From: Pseudomonas sp. TNT3 | GTDB lineage: Bacteria > Pseudomonadota > Gammaproteobacteria > Pseudomonadales > Pseudomonadaceae | Direction of reading: 5' to 3' | NCBI RefSeq assembly: GCF_010095445.2 | Contig: NZ_WFGV02000035.1 | Location: 1-64,000, forward strand | DNA: 64,000 bases | Part shown: positions 41,792 through 49,182 of the stretch, one piece after another | Layout: the number at the start of each line of letters is the position of its first letter | Position numbering within the stretch: the first letter of the stretch is position 1 | The notes under the pieces: model-generated | Databases searched by the model: none | What the model saw: only the letters and a program-made list of their open reading frames with translations | Told to the model about the DNA's origin: nothing | Position numbers and translations under genes: made by a program

Positions 41792-43447
41792 ATGCCACTT
41801 TTTTGTCTGTCAAAAACATTACTGGCGACAGTGCTGGCGCTGGGCAGCAGTCTGGTCCTGGCGGCGAGTGCTGATACGGCGCAGCCGAATATTTTGCTGA
41901 TCCTGGCGGATGACCTGGGGTATTCCGACCTGGGCAGTTATGGCGGCGAAATCAGCACACCAACCCTGGATCAACTGGCCAGGGACGGGTTGCAGTTCAC
42001 CAACATGTACGCGACGCCAACCTGTTCGATCACACGCTCGATGCTGATGTCCGGCACCGACAATCACCTGGCCGGACTCGGCACCATGGCTGAAGCGTTG
42101 CAACCGTACCAACGTGGCAAGCCGGGTTACGAGGGCTATCTGAACCAGCACTCGTACTCGATAGCCGAACTGCTGAAAAAGGGTGGCTACAGCACGTTGA
42201 TGGTGGGCAAATGGCACCTGGGCCTTGAGGCGGATCAAGGCCCGGATCATCGCGGCTTCGAGCAGTCTTTCACCCTGCTCGAGGGTGGCGCATCGCACTT
42301 TAAACCTGCCAGCGTAGACCCCAGCAAGCTTGAGCAAGTGCACTATCGCGAAAACGGTAAGGCCGTGGGGCTGCCGGACAATTTTTACTCCACGGATTTC
42401 TACACCGACAAGCTGATCAGTTACCTGCAAAACAGCAAAAAGGACGGTAAGCCGTTTTTTGCCTACGCCGCTTACACCTCGCCGCACTGGCCACTGCAAG
42501 CACCCAAGGAATATCTCGACAAGTACCAGGGACGATTTGATCAGGGCTATGACAGCGTGCGCCTGGCGCGTATCCAGCGTATGAAAGACCTCGGTGTCAT
42601 GGCCAGCGATGCCCGACCTGCGCAGCCACTGCCGGTGAATCCCAAGCTGCCAGGGTGGCAACAAATGAGCCCTGAGCAGCAGCGTATTGAAGCGCGCAAA
42701 ATGGAAATCTACGCCGCCATGGTCGATAACCTCGACCATAACATTGGCCGACTGATCGATTACTTGCGCCAGAGCGGGCAGTACGACAATACCTTGATCG
42801 TGTTCATGTCGGACAACGGTGCGGCGGGAGAGAACCATGCACAGTTCTATCCACCGGGTGCACTCACTGACAATAGCGTTGCCAACCTCGGGCAAAAGGG
42901 TTCTCAGATCGACTATGGCTTGCGCTGGGCTGAGGTTAGCGCAGCGCCATTCCACTTGTTCAAAGGCACCACTGCAGAGGGCGGTATCAGCGTTCCGGCG
43001 ATCATCCAGTTGCCCAAGGCACTGCGTCGCCAAGGCATGGAGCGCGGTGTTGCGCGAGTAGATGACCTGGCCCCGACCTTTTTAGAGTTGGCGGGTATTG
43101 CATTGCCAAGCGAAGCGCCAACGGATGCGCGTAAACACCCGATCACCGGCAAATCAATGCTGCCAATGCTTACCGGTAATGGCAGCCCGCACACCACCGA
43201 CAGCCTGGCTGGTGAGCTGTTTGGTAATGCCTATTATCGGGAGGGAAATCTGAAGTTGTTGGGCCTTCGACCCCAGGCAGGCTTTGGTGAAAACGCGCAA
43301 CCATTGCAATGGCAATTATTTGATCTGGCGCAGGATCGCGGCGAAACCGCAGACCTGGCTGCCTCCAGGCCAGAGACGGTACAACGGCTAAAGGATGCGT
43401 GGTTGCAGTATGCAAGGAAGGTGGGTGTTGTTTTTTCCGGGCAGTAG
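41792..43447 (+). CDS. Periplasmic arylsulfatase-family protein with altered formylglycine motif
   Basis: The 551-residue protein has a signal peptide (LLATVLALGSSLVLAAS) and a full type I sulfatase fold: metal-ligand Asp40-Asp41 in LILADDLGYSD, MVGKWHLG and FMSDNGAAGEN. The modification motif reads Cys78-Ser-Ile-Thr-Arg82 in TPTCSITRSML. The usual bacterial form is Cys-x-Pro/Ala-x-Arg, so Ile at position three is unusual and may affect formylglycine formation. It lies 57 bp behind the cyclase gene and may release a sulfated form of the pathway substrate. No formylglycine-generating enzyme gene is in the window. Confidence 0.88.
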   Translation: MPLFCLSKTLLATVLALGSSLVLAASADTAQPNILLILADDLGYSDLGSYGGEISTPTLDQLARDGLQFTNMYATPTCSITRSMLMSGTDNHLAGLGTMAEALQPYQRGKPGYEGYLNQHSYSIAELLKKGGYSTLMVGKWHLGLEADQGPDHRGFEQSFTLLEGGASHFKPASVDPSKLEQVHYRENGKAVGLPDNFYSTDFYTDKLISYLQNSKKDGKPFFAYAAYTSPHWPLQAPKEYLDKYQGRFDQGYDSVRLARIQRMKDLGVMASDARPAQPLPVNPKLPGWQQMSPEQQRIEARKMEIYAAMVDNLDHNIGRLIDYLRQSGQYDNTLIVFMSDNGAAGENHAQFYPPGALTDNSVANLGQKGSQIDYGLRWAEVSAAPFHLFKGTTAEGGISVPAIIQLPKALRRQGMERGVARVDDLAPTFLELAGIALPSEAPTDARKHPITGKSMLPMLTGNGSPHTTDSLAGELFGNAYYREGNLKLLGLRPQAGFGENAQPLQWQLFDLAQDRGETADLAASRPETVQRLKDAWLQYARKVGVVFSGQ

Positions 43448-43515
43448 CTGCCTAAGCACTGGACTGCCGAGCGGAGTCCCCAGAGTTACGCTACCGGGCG
43501 CATCTTTACATGCAC

Positions 43516-44565
43516 TCAATGTTCATGCCTGTGGTGCGCGTCTGGAAAGTGCAGATGGGTGTGCTTCATTGGCTCGTGCCTGTGCCAATGTTGGTGCTTG
43601 GTGCCGGGCGCGACGGGTTCGTCGTGATCATGTTGGTGGTGTTCGTCGTGTGCATGCTCGTGGTTGTGCTCCATCGGCTCGTGCCGATGTTCATGTTCAT
43701 GCCGTTCCGTGAGGTGTAGCCAAATGCCAACGGCCATTAGCGATCCGGCGATCAGCAGCGGTAGCGTGACGGGATCGCCCATGGCGACGGCCAGCAATGT
43801 CCCTAAAAACGGCGCCACGCAGAAGTAAGCGCCCGTACGGGCGGTGCCCAGGCGGCGCAAGCCGATGACGAACAATGCCAGGCTGACGCCATAGGCCAGA
43901 AAGCCTAAGACCAGGGCGCCTGCCAGGTTGGGCAGTGGCGGTAACGTCGCCCCTGCACAGAAAGCCAGGACCAGGTTGACTGAACCCGCGACCAAACCCT
44001 TGACCGAGGCAATCCAGGTTGCGTCCGTCAGGGACACCTTGCGAGTCAGGTTGTTATCAATGCCCCAGGCAAAGCAGGCGCCGAGGACCGCCAGTGCTGG
44101 CCACAACCCGGCAAAGCTCGCTTCAGTGGGCCAACTCAGAACCAGCGCGCCGGCCACGATAGCGACCATGCCCAACGCAATACGCCGGTCAAAGTTCTCT
44201 TTGAAGGCAAACCACGCGAGCAGGGCGGTAAATACACCTTCGGCGTTAAGCAGCAGTGATGCCCCCGAGGCAGGCATGCCCGTTAATCCCACCATCAGCA
44301 ATACCGGCCCGGCAACACCACCCGCCGCAATTGCACCGGCGAACCAAAGCGCTTCATGGCGTGGCAGACGCACGGCGGGCGCGCGGCTCAGCACTCGATA
44401 TAGCGTCAGTCCAAGTCCGGAACCCAGATAAAGCAAACCCGCCAGCAGCCAGGGACTGACACTGTCCAGCAGCAGTTTCGCCAGCGGCGTGCCTGCGCCG
44501 AATAGCACCGCGGCACCGAGCGCGGCCAGTACACCCGATTGTCTCAGACCTTCCTTCCAGTTCAT
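43516..44565 (-). CDS. EamA/DMT transporter with histidine-rich C-terminal tail
   Basis: This 349-residue protein starts at ATG 44565 (MNWKEGLRQ). It has ten predicted helices and two EamA repeats (SGVLAALGAAVLFGAGTPLAKL and GLWPALAVLGACFAWGIDNNLTRK). The final 60-odd residues are soluble and contain more than twenty histidines with repeated HEH, HNHEH and RHEPM units, likely to bind Ni, Zn, Co or Cu. EamA proteins export metabolites and amino acids (RhtA, threonine) or metals. It is the second gene behind the attenuator at 45.3-45.6 kb, with a 147-bp gap to the isochorismatase gene. Substrate unknown: both an amino acid and a metal remain possible. Confidence 0.88.
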   Translation of the reverse strand: MNWKEGLRQSGVLAALGAAVLFGAGTPLAKLLLDSVSPWLLAGLLYLGSGLGLTLYRVLSRAPAVRLPRHEALWFAGAIAAGGVAGPVLLMVGLTGMPASGASLLLNAEGVFTALLAWFAFKENFDRRIALGMVAIVAGALVLSWPTEASFAGLWPALAVLGACFAWGIDNNLTRKVSLTDATWIASVKGLVAGSVNLVLAFCAGATLPPLPNLAGALVLGFLAYGVSLALFVIGLRRLGTARTGAYFCVAPFLGTLLAVAMGDPVTLPLLIAGSLMAVGIWLHLTERHEHEHRHEPMEHNHEHAHDEHHQHDHDEPVAPGTKHQHWHRHEPMKHTHLHFPDAHHRHEH

Positions 44566-44712
44566 TTTTCCAACTCCCCGCTCAATGGTGCCCAAGCTCA
44601 ATCAGGAGGGAGTTTGGGAGGCTGTCTGGATTGATTCTCCTCGTTGAGACGGGGAAACGAAAGGTTTTCCAAACCTTATGGGTTCGGGGCGGCGGCATGG
44701 GAAGAATGTCGG

Positions 44713-45255
44713 TTAATGGCCGTTGGCGGTCTGTCTCGAGAAACGCCATTCCTCAGCCTGAACGACCCGGCAGAATGGCCCCGCCAACGTTGCATTGTGG
44801 TGGGCAATGATGACCTCTGCTTTGAGCGTGGGCGTATCGGAGCAGCTATGTCCATCGGCGATGAGCACAGCGTCGAAACCCAAATCCCGGGCGGCACGGC
44901 AAGTACTGTCTACGCAGTATTGAGTTTTCATGCCGGTCACGACGATGCCTTCACAGCCGCGTGCGCGTAGTTGATCGGCCAACTCAGTCGCTGCAAAGGC
45001 GTTGGGACGTTTTTTTTCAAAAATCACTTCGTCACCCATCAGCTGCAACTCCTGGACAAGCTCGGTGAGCGGACTGCCCGGCTCGATTGGGGAGCCGGCC
45101 GGGCCGAGGTGGCGGGCGAGAAAGATGGGGGCGCCGGCCTCCCGTGCGTTGCTCATCAGCGTATTCAATGTCTCTAAAAGCGCTTCACCGCCCCAGGGCC
45201 TGTCCGGGCCGTGAACGAGGCCTACCTGCATGTCGAGAATCAGTAGTGCATACAT
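44713..45255 (-). CDS. Isochorismatase-fold cysteine hydrolase
   Basis: The 180-residue protein starts at ATG 45255 behind AAGGAAA. The Asp-Lys-Cys triad of the family is present: Asp8 (ALLILDMQ), Lys81 or Lys82 (VIFEKKRPNAF) and Cys114 (TGMKTQYCVDST), with the cis-peptide region VVTGMKT. This is the nicotinamidase/YcaC/ureido-acid-amidohydrolase type; the reaction is hydrolysis of an amide-like bond, substrate unknown. It is the first gene after a leader attenuator (45292-45419), about 30 nt from the terminator's T-run. Confidence 0.9.
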   Translation of the reverse strand: MYALLILDMQVGLVHGPDRPWGGEALLETLNTLMSNAREAGAPIFLARHLGPAGSPIEPGSPLTELVQELQLMGDEVIFEKKRPNAFAATELADQLRARGCEGIVVTGMKTQYCVDSTCRAARDLGFDAVLIADGHSCSDTPTLKAEVIIAHHNATLAGPFCRVVQAEEWRFSRQTANGH

Positions 45256-45291
45256 CTGCGTTTCCTTACGGTTGTGCAAAAAATCCGGGGC

Positions 45292-45326
45292 AAAAAAAAA
45301 GACCCGGTCCATTGCTGGCGGGTCTT
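45292..45326 (-). terminator. Attenuator terminator hairpin
   Basis: On the minus strand AAGACCCG pairs with CGGGTCTT around a 12-nt loop and is followed at once by a long T-run (nine A residues on the plus strand at 45292-45300 overlap the end of the stem). It ends 36 nt before the isochorismatase start. Confidence 0.8.
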
Positions 45327-45359
45327 CGGGGTTATGCGTTTGTTAACTCACACAACCTC

Positions 45360-45419
45360 CTACGACCCACCTTTGGTGGTCGTGAGGGTTGTGGTCGAGT
45401 TGAGGCGTGGTGTCGTCAT
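45360..45419 (-). CDS. Threonine-rich leader peptide (19 residues)
   Basis: The frame reads MTTPRLNSTTTLTTTKGGS, with eight threonines of nineteen residues and two runs of three. ATG 45419 is preceded by TAAGGT with an 8-nt spacer, a good ribosome binding site. The composition recalls the E. coli thr operon leader. The Thr codons lie in the left arm of a hairpin whose right arm competes for the terminator, so ribosome stalling at Thr codons would favour readthrough into the isochorismatase and EamA genes. Confidence 0.7.
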   Translation of the reverse strand: MTTPRLNSTTTLTTTKGGS

Positions 45420-45553
45420 GACGCAGACCTTAACGTTGACGCGCAGGTCTTGCAAGGTCGGCCGAACCGCGCGCCTCAACCCCTGCTCGATAGCTCCATG
45501 GTGGCTGCTTCAATGGCGAACGGGTTCTCGTTAGTGGGATAGCCAGCCGCCTA

Positions 45554-45559
45554 TGTCAA
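45554..45559 (-). promoter_or_regulatory. Candidate -35 box of leader transcript
   Basis: TTGACA on the minus strand is a perfect sigma-70 -35 hexamer, located directly behind the stop of the upstream DUF1311 gene and 135 nt before the leader start codon. No good -10 hexamer is seen; CACTAA is the best at 17-bp spacing. Confidence 0.4.
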
Positions 45560-45564
45560 TAAAT

Positions 45565-46059
45565 TCAATCGGAAAGTTGCTGGGTTCTGAAGCGCATCAA
45601 ATCGACTTTGCAAGCACTTACAAAATCTCCAGCGCCCGAGCCGCCCATCGCCGAGTCACCTTCCCATTGACACTGAGCATCCCTGAACTTCTCGAAAGCC
45701 TTCTGAGAGGCGAGTAGCGAGGCAAGGGCTTTGGCCGTCGCACTCGAATCGACTTCCTTTGTCTGGGCTTCCAGTTTTTTGTAGGCGATATTCATCTGAG
45801 ATGTGACTTCGCGAGTCTTACGCTCAAGGCAAGACTGCAACGCTGTCCGGGGCTGATCGCCAAGGGTGCTGTAGCATTCGTTCAATGCTCCAGCGTCGCT
45901 GTTCACTGCAGTTTTTGCTGCGGTGTCGGTAGGCGTAGATGCCAGATTGACCGCGTCATTTGTGCTTGGATTCACATCAGGTTTCGCGGGTACTTGAGCG
46001 AATGCCGTACCAATGACAAATGAAGTCGCTACAGCGACCACAGAAATGAGTTTTCTCAT
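45565..46059 (-). CDS. DUF1311 (LprI-type) periplasmic protein
   Basis: The 164-residue protein has a signal peptide (LISVVAVATSFVIGTAFAQ), a Ser/Thr/Asp/Ala-rich linker and a C-terminal DUF1311 domain. That domain has paired cysteines (ALNECYS, LQSCLERK) and the conserved stretch AFEKFRDAQCQWEG followed by FVSACKVDLMRFRTQQL. The domain is named for the mycobacterial lysozyme inhibitor LprI; in Gram-negative bacteria its role is mostly unknown. ATG 46059 opens MRKLIS, a typical signal start. Confidence 0.85.
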   Translation of the reverse strand: MRKLISVVAVATSFVIGTAFAQVPAKPDVNPSTNDAVNLASTPTDTAAKTAVNSDAGALNECYSTLGDQPRTALQSCLERKTREVTSQMNIAYKKLEAQTKEVDSSATAKALASLLASQKAFEKFRDAQCQWEGDSAMGGSGAGDFVSACKVDLMRFRTQQLSD

Positions 46060-46308
46060 TTTTATCTATCCTTTGGAAAGCATTTTTGGAGGGGCAGAAA
46101 CAACTTTGAATGCTGGGTCAATTGTGTACTACGTACGCAGGATCAGGCCCATTGAGGTCTAATAGTGCTCACAGTCCCAGCGCGTGTTTGACTGCATCCT
46201 CGTCAAACTGTTCAACGCCGCTAAATCAGATCGACGCCAGGCAATGGGGCCGCAATTCGTGCGCCGAGCATTTTTGCGCAGCTAGCCAACAGATAACAGG
46301 GAATCACA

Positions 46309-46668
46309 ATGGCTGAATACCGTTACACGAACGCGGATAGATTGAGTCAGCTCAAGAAACTGGAGTCAGCACTGCCCGAACTGATACGGGTCGCTAGTTC
46401 CACTCCAGCGATGACTTACGTTGAAGTTTACCGTCTGGCGCTAAAGAAGGCCGTTGAGCTTCAAAAAACGGGCTTTACCCAAAATGAACTATCAGCCCTG
46501 GCGCGAGCCATCCCGGATGTTTTCGATCGACATAAAGACTGGATGCCACCCATGCACCAGACAGAGACTGGTGAATGGGTTGAGCATGAGTGGTGGACGT
46601 TACTTGATGAAAAATTACAGCCTGTCCTGAATCTTGCTAGAACGTTGCAAACGCTTGGGTACTACTAG
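46309..46668 (+). CDS. Hypothetical protein, 119 residues
   Basis: I do not recognise this protein. ATG 46309 follows CAGGGAA. It is soluble, mostly helical by appearance, with two Trp-rich points (KDWMPPMHQ and EWVEHEWWTLLDEKLQP) and no signal peptide or membrane segment. It stands alone, with its stop 6 bp from the convergent end of tcuC. The 249-bp stretch before it (46060-46308) contains no other gene that I can support. Confidence 0.6.
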   Translation: MAEYRYTNADRLSQLKKLESALPELIRVASSTPAMTYVEVYRLALKKAVELQKTGFTQNELSALARAIPDVFDRHKDWMPPMHQTETGEWVEHEWWTLLDEKLQPVLNLARTLQTLGYY

Positions 46669-46675
46669 TTAGGAA

Positions 46676-47977
46676 CTAAGCGGTTCTGACTGCCAAAGCT
46701 TTTTGCCGACGATACAGAATCGTCGTCGCCGTGAACCCGCAGACCGCCGCAAACATCAGCCAGTAGGCAGGTGATGCCTTGTCACCCGTGGCCTGGACAA
46801 GCAATGTCGAGATTGCCGGGGTAAAACCGCCAAACACCGCGGTGGCCAAACTGAAGGCCAGTGAGAACCCGACTACCCGCACGTTCTGTGGCATGACCTC
46901 GGTCAGGGCCGCGACCATGGCGCCGTTGTAAATGCCAAAGAAGAATGAGAAGTACAGCAGAACAGCGAGCAGTCGTTTGAAACTCGCCGCCTCTGCCAGC
47001 CAGTGCATGGCGGGGTAGGCGGTGAAGATGCACAGCAGCGATATCGCCAGCAGGAGTGGCCGCCGGCCGATGCGGTCGGAGAGGGCGCCGCCGATAGGCA
47101 GCCAGATGAAGTTGCTGATGCCGACCAGCAGGGTAACCACCAGGCTGTCGGTGGTGCTCAGGTTCAGTACTGTCCTGCCAAACGTCGGTGTGTAGACCGT
47201 AATCAGGTAGAACGTGGTGGTGGTCATGGAAGCCATCAAACCGCCCGCCAGTACGGTGCGCCAGTTGTCACGCATCGAGCGAAAAACTTCTCGAGTAGTG
47301 GGACGATGGGTACGAGCAGTGAAGGCGGCGGTCTCTTCCAGTGAGCGGCGAATAATGAAAATGAACGGGATGATCACGCAGCCAATGAAGAACGGAATAC
47401 GCCAGCCCCAATCGGCGATTTCCGCGGCTTGCATCGTGGCATTGATCGTGTAGCCCAACGCGGCTGCGACGACGATGGCCACCTGCTGACTCGCCGATTG
47501 CCAACTGGTGTAGAAACCGGTGCGGCCGGGGGTGGAAATTTCCGCGAGATACACGGAAACACCGCCCATTTCCGCGCCGGCGGAGAAGCCCTGGAGCAGC
47601 CTGCCCAACAACACCAGAATGGGGGCTGCCACGCCGATGGTGGCATAGCCCGGCACCAACGCGATCAGTACGGTACCGGCGGCCATGATCGACAGCGTCA
47701 CGATCAGCCCCTTGCGACGGCCCACCTTGTCGATGTAGGCCCCCAGCACGATGGCGCCTAGAGGACGCATCAGGAATCCGGAGCCAAAAACCGCGAAGGT
47801 CATCATCAGCGAGGCAAACTCGCTGGTGGCTGGGAAGAAGGTCTGGGAGATGTAGGTCGCGTAGAACCCGAACAGAAAGAAGTCGAACTGCTCGAGAAAG
47901 TTACCGCTCGTGACTCGCAAAATGGCGCCCAATTTGGACCCCTTTGCCTGGGTTGTTGCCGTTGTCGTTTTCATCAT
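46676..47977 (-). CDS. tcuC: MFS tricarballylate/citrate:H+ symporter (TcuC-like)
   Basis: This metabolite:H+ symporter (MHS) family carrier has 12 helices, with NFLEQFDFFLFGFYATYIS in TM1, YIDKVGRRKGL in the TM2-3 loop and GFSAGAEMGGVSVYLAEIS in the TM4-5 region, all MHS signatures. I give ATG 47977 (MMKTTTATTQAKG) as start; GTG 47995 would add six residues, and neither has a clear ribosome binding site. AAAAACAA at 47998-48005 is a Crc/Hfq-type motif. Behind tcuB and tcuA it should import tricarballylate or a related tricarboxylate such as citrate. Confidence 0.88.
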   Translation of the reverse strand: MMKTTTATTQAKGSKLGAILRVTSGNFLEQFDFFLFGFYATYISQTFFPATSEFASLMMTFAVFGSGFLMRPLGAIVLGAYIDKVGRRKGLIVTLSIMAAGTVLIALVPGYATIGVAAPILVLLGRLLQGFSAGAEMGGVSVYLAEISTPGRTGFYTSWQSASQQVAIVVAAALGYTINATMQAAEIADWGWRIPFFIGCVIIPFIFIIRRSLEETAAFTARTHRPTTREVFRSMRDNWRTVLAGGLMASMTTTTFYLITVYTPTFGRTVLNLSTTDSLVVTLLVGISNFIWLPIGGALSDRIGRRPLLLAISLLCIFTAYPAMHWLAEAASFKRLLAVLLYFSFFFGIYNGAMVAALTEVMPQNVRVVGFSLAFSLATAVFGGFTPAISTLLVQATGDKASPAYWLMFAAVCGFTATTILYRRQKALAVRTA

Positions 47978-48024
47978 GGCTACCGTTATGCTCACTATTG
48001 TTTTTGGAATGAGTGCTTTATTCG

Positions 48025-49182
48025 TCAGTCGCTGCCGGCGTTGATCGGGTTGGGTTGACGCTTCTCGATCGCGTGTTTGAGCAGCGCCGCGCTGCGGAAG
48101 ATTCCATGGGCGAATTTGCTGTAGGGCATGGTCAGGAAAAACGCCATGACCAGGCCGAGATGGATCGCCAACATCAAGCCCAAGGCACTGGTTTCACGAA
48201 AAGCCAGTAGCGCCAGGCCGCTTGCACTGACCAGAAACAGCAGCGCGATGAAGCCGCGATCCATGGGGTTCTGGTTTTCATCGCCGTGCGCAGGGTTGCG
48301 ACGCAGGTTCAGCCAGAGAAGACCCGCCGGGCCGATCAGCAGGCCGATGCCACCGGCAATACCCAACATCACCGGCAAGCTGAAGATCGGATAAGGCGCC
48401 GACCACTTCAGCAGATAGTGAAAGAGCGTGGCGACACCGGTGGCGGCGAAGCACAGCATGAAGCCGTAGAAGGTCAGGTGGTGGAATCGGCGTCGCCACA
48501 AGGTGAATTGATCGTCGGCGTTGTTGCAGCCTTCGCCATGGCCACCGTCCAGGTATTTGAGCTTCGCGACGTTGGCCGTCGCCTCCAATGCAGCGGACGT
48601 TTTCAACGGCAGTGACGCTGCGACCGGTGAAACGTTGCGCCAGAAGCGCCGTACCCCCATGGTCAGGGCAAGTACCGCAAAGCCGAACACTGAACCGAAC
48701 ATCAGCGCCAGGGTGTTGTGCGGGAAAATCTTGTAGAAGTCGCCCCCGGGAATGGCCGTGAACAGGTTACCCATGAGCATCAGGGTCAGGCATAAAAACA
48801 ACGCCAGTCCCCCACCGGAAGCCAGCGCCAGGGTCAGGCCGTTGCGCTGATACAACTTGCCCATGGCTTGCGGCCAGGCGTATTCGGCGTAAGTATCCAG
48901 GCGCACTTTGGCCATGGCTTTGGGGATGTTGACGTCGAATTCGTGTGGGGCGGCGTACTGACAGGCGTGCAGGCACGCGCCGCAGTTATGGCACAAGTTC
49001 GCCAGGTAATGGATGTCGGCCTGAGTGAATTCCAGGCGCCGGGTCATCGCCGGAAATACCGCGCAGAAGCCTTCGCAATAACGGCAGGCATTGCAGATCG
49101 TCATCTGCCGCTGGACTTCACTTTCGTCAAGATTCAGCACCGGGATCAACCCACCCGATGCTTGGGGATCAAATAGTTGCAT
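48025..49182 (-). CDS. tcuB: Tricarballylate utilization Fe-S membrane protein
   Basis: TcuB reoxidises the FADH2 of TcuA and passes electrons to the quinone pool. The 385-residue protein has two 4Fe-4S-type cysteine clusters near the N-terminus (CNACRYCEGFCAVFP and CHNCGACLHACQYAAP). Six or more membrane helices with haem-type histidines follow (MGVRRFWRN to LLKHAIEK). ATG 49182 (MQLFDPQASG) overlaps the tcuA end by 14 bp; a longer frame upstream lies within tcuA and is not used. Confidence 0.92.
   Translation of the reverse strand: MQLFDPQASGGLIPVLNLDESEVQRQMTICNACRYCEGFCAVFPAMTRRLEFTQADIHYLANLCHNCGACLHACQYAAPHEFDVNIPKAMAKVRLDTYAEYAWPQAMGKLYQRNGLTLALASGGGLALFLCLTLMLMGNLFTAIPGGDFYKIFPHNTLALMFGSVFGFAVLALTMGVRRFWRNVSPVAASLPLKTSAALEATANVAKLKYLDGGHGEGCNNADDQFTLWRRRFHHLTFYGFMLCFAATGVATLFHYLLKWSAPYPIFSLPVMLGIAGGIGLLIGPAGLLWLNLRRNPAHGDENQNPMDRGFIALLFLVSASGLALLAFRETSALGLMLAIHLGLVMAFFLTMPYSKFAHGIFRSAALLKHAIEKRQPNPINAGSD

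Larger units (their letters stand above)
45256..45564 (-). promoter_or_regulatory. Transcription-attenuation leader of isochorismatase-EamA genes
   Basis: The 309-bp gap holds, in order on the minus strand: TTGACA (45559-45554), a leader reading frame (45419-45360) and a strong hairpin from about 45394 to 45350. The hairpin's left arm contains the Thr codons; its right arm includes GGTGGGTC (45371-45364). A terminator follows (45326-45292). GGTGGGTC can instead pair with GACCCGCC (45324-45317), the left arm of the terminator, forming an antiterminator. This is the classical 1:2, 2:3, 3:4 arrangement of amino-acid operon attenuators. The pairings are seen by eye; function is inferred. Confidence 0.7.

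Noticed and set aside
45334..45534. Plus-strand frame with LVVVRVVVEL, resembling the E. coli ilvB leader
   Set aside because: The Val codons are the reverse complement of the Thr-rich leader in another frame. On the plus strand the T-run lies on the wrong side of the hairpin and no plus-strand gene follows, so the minus-strand reading is preferred.
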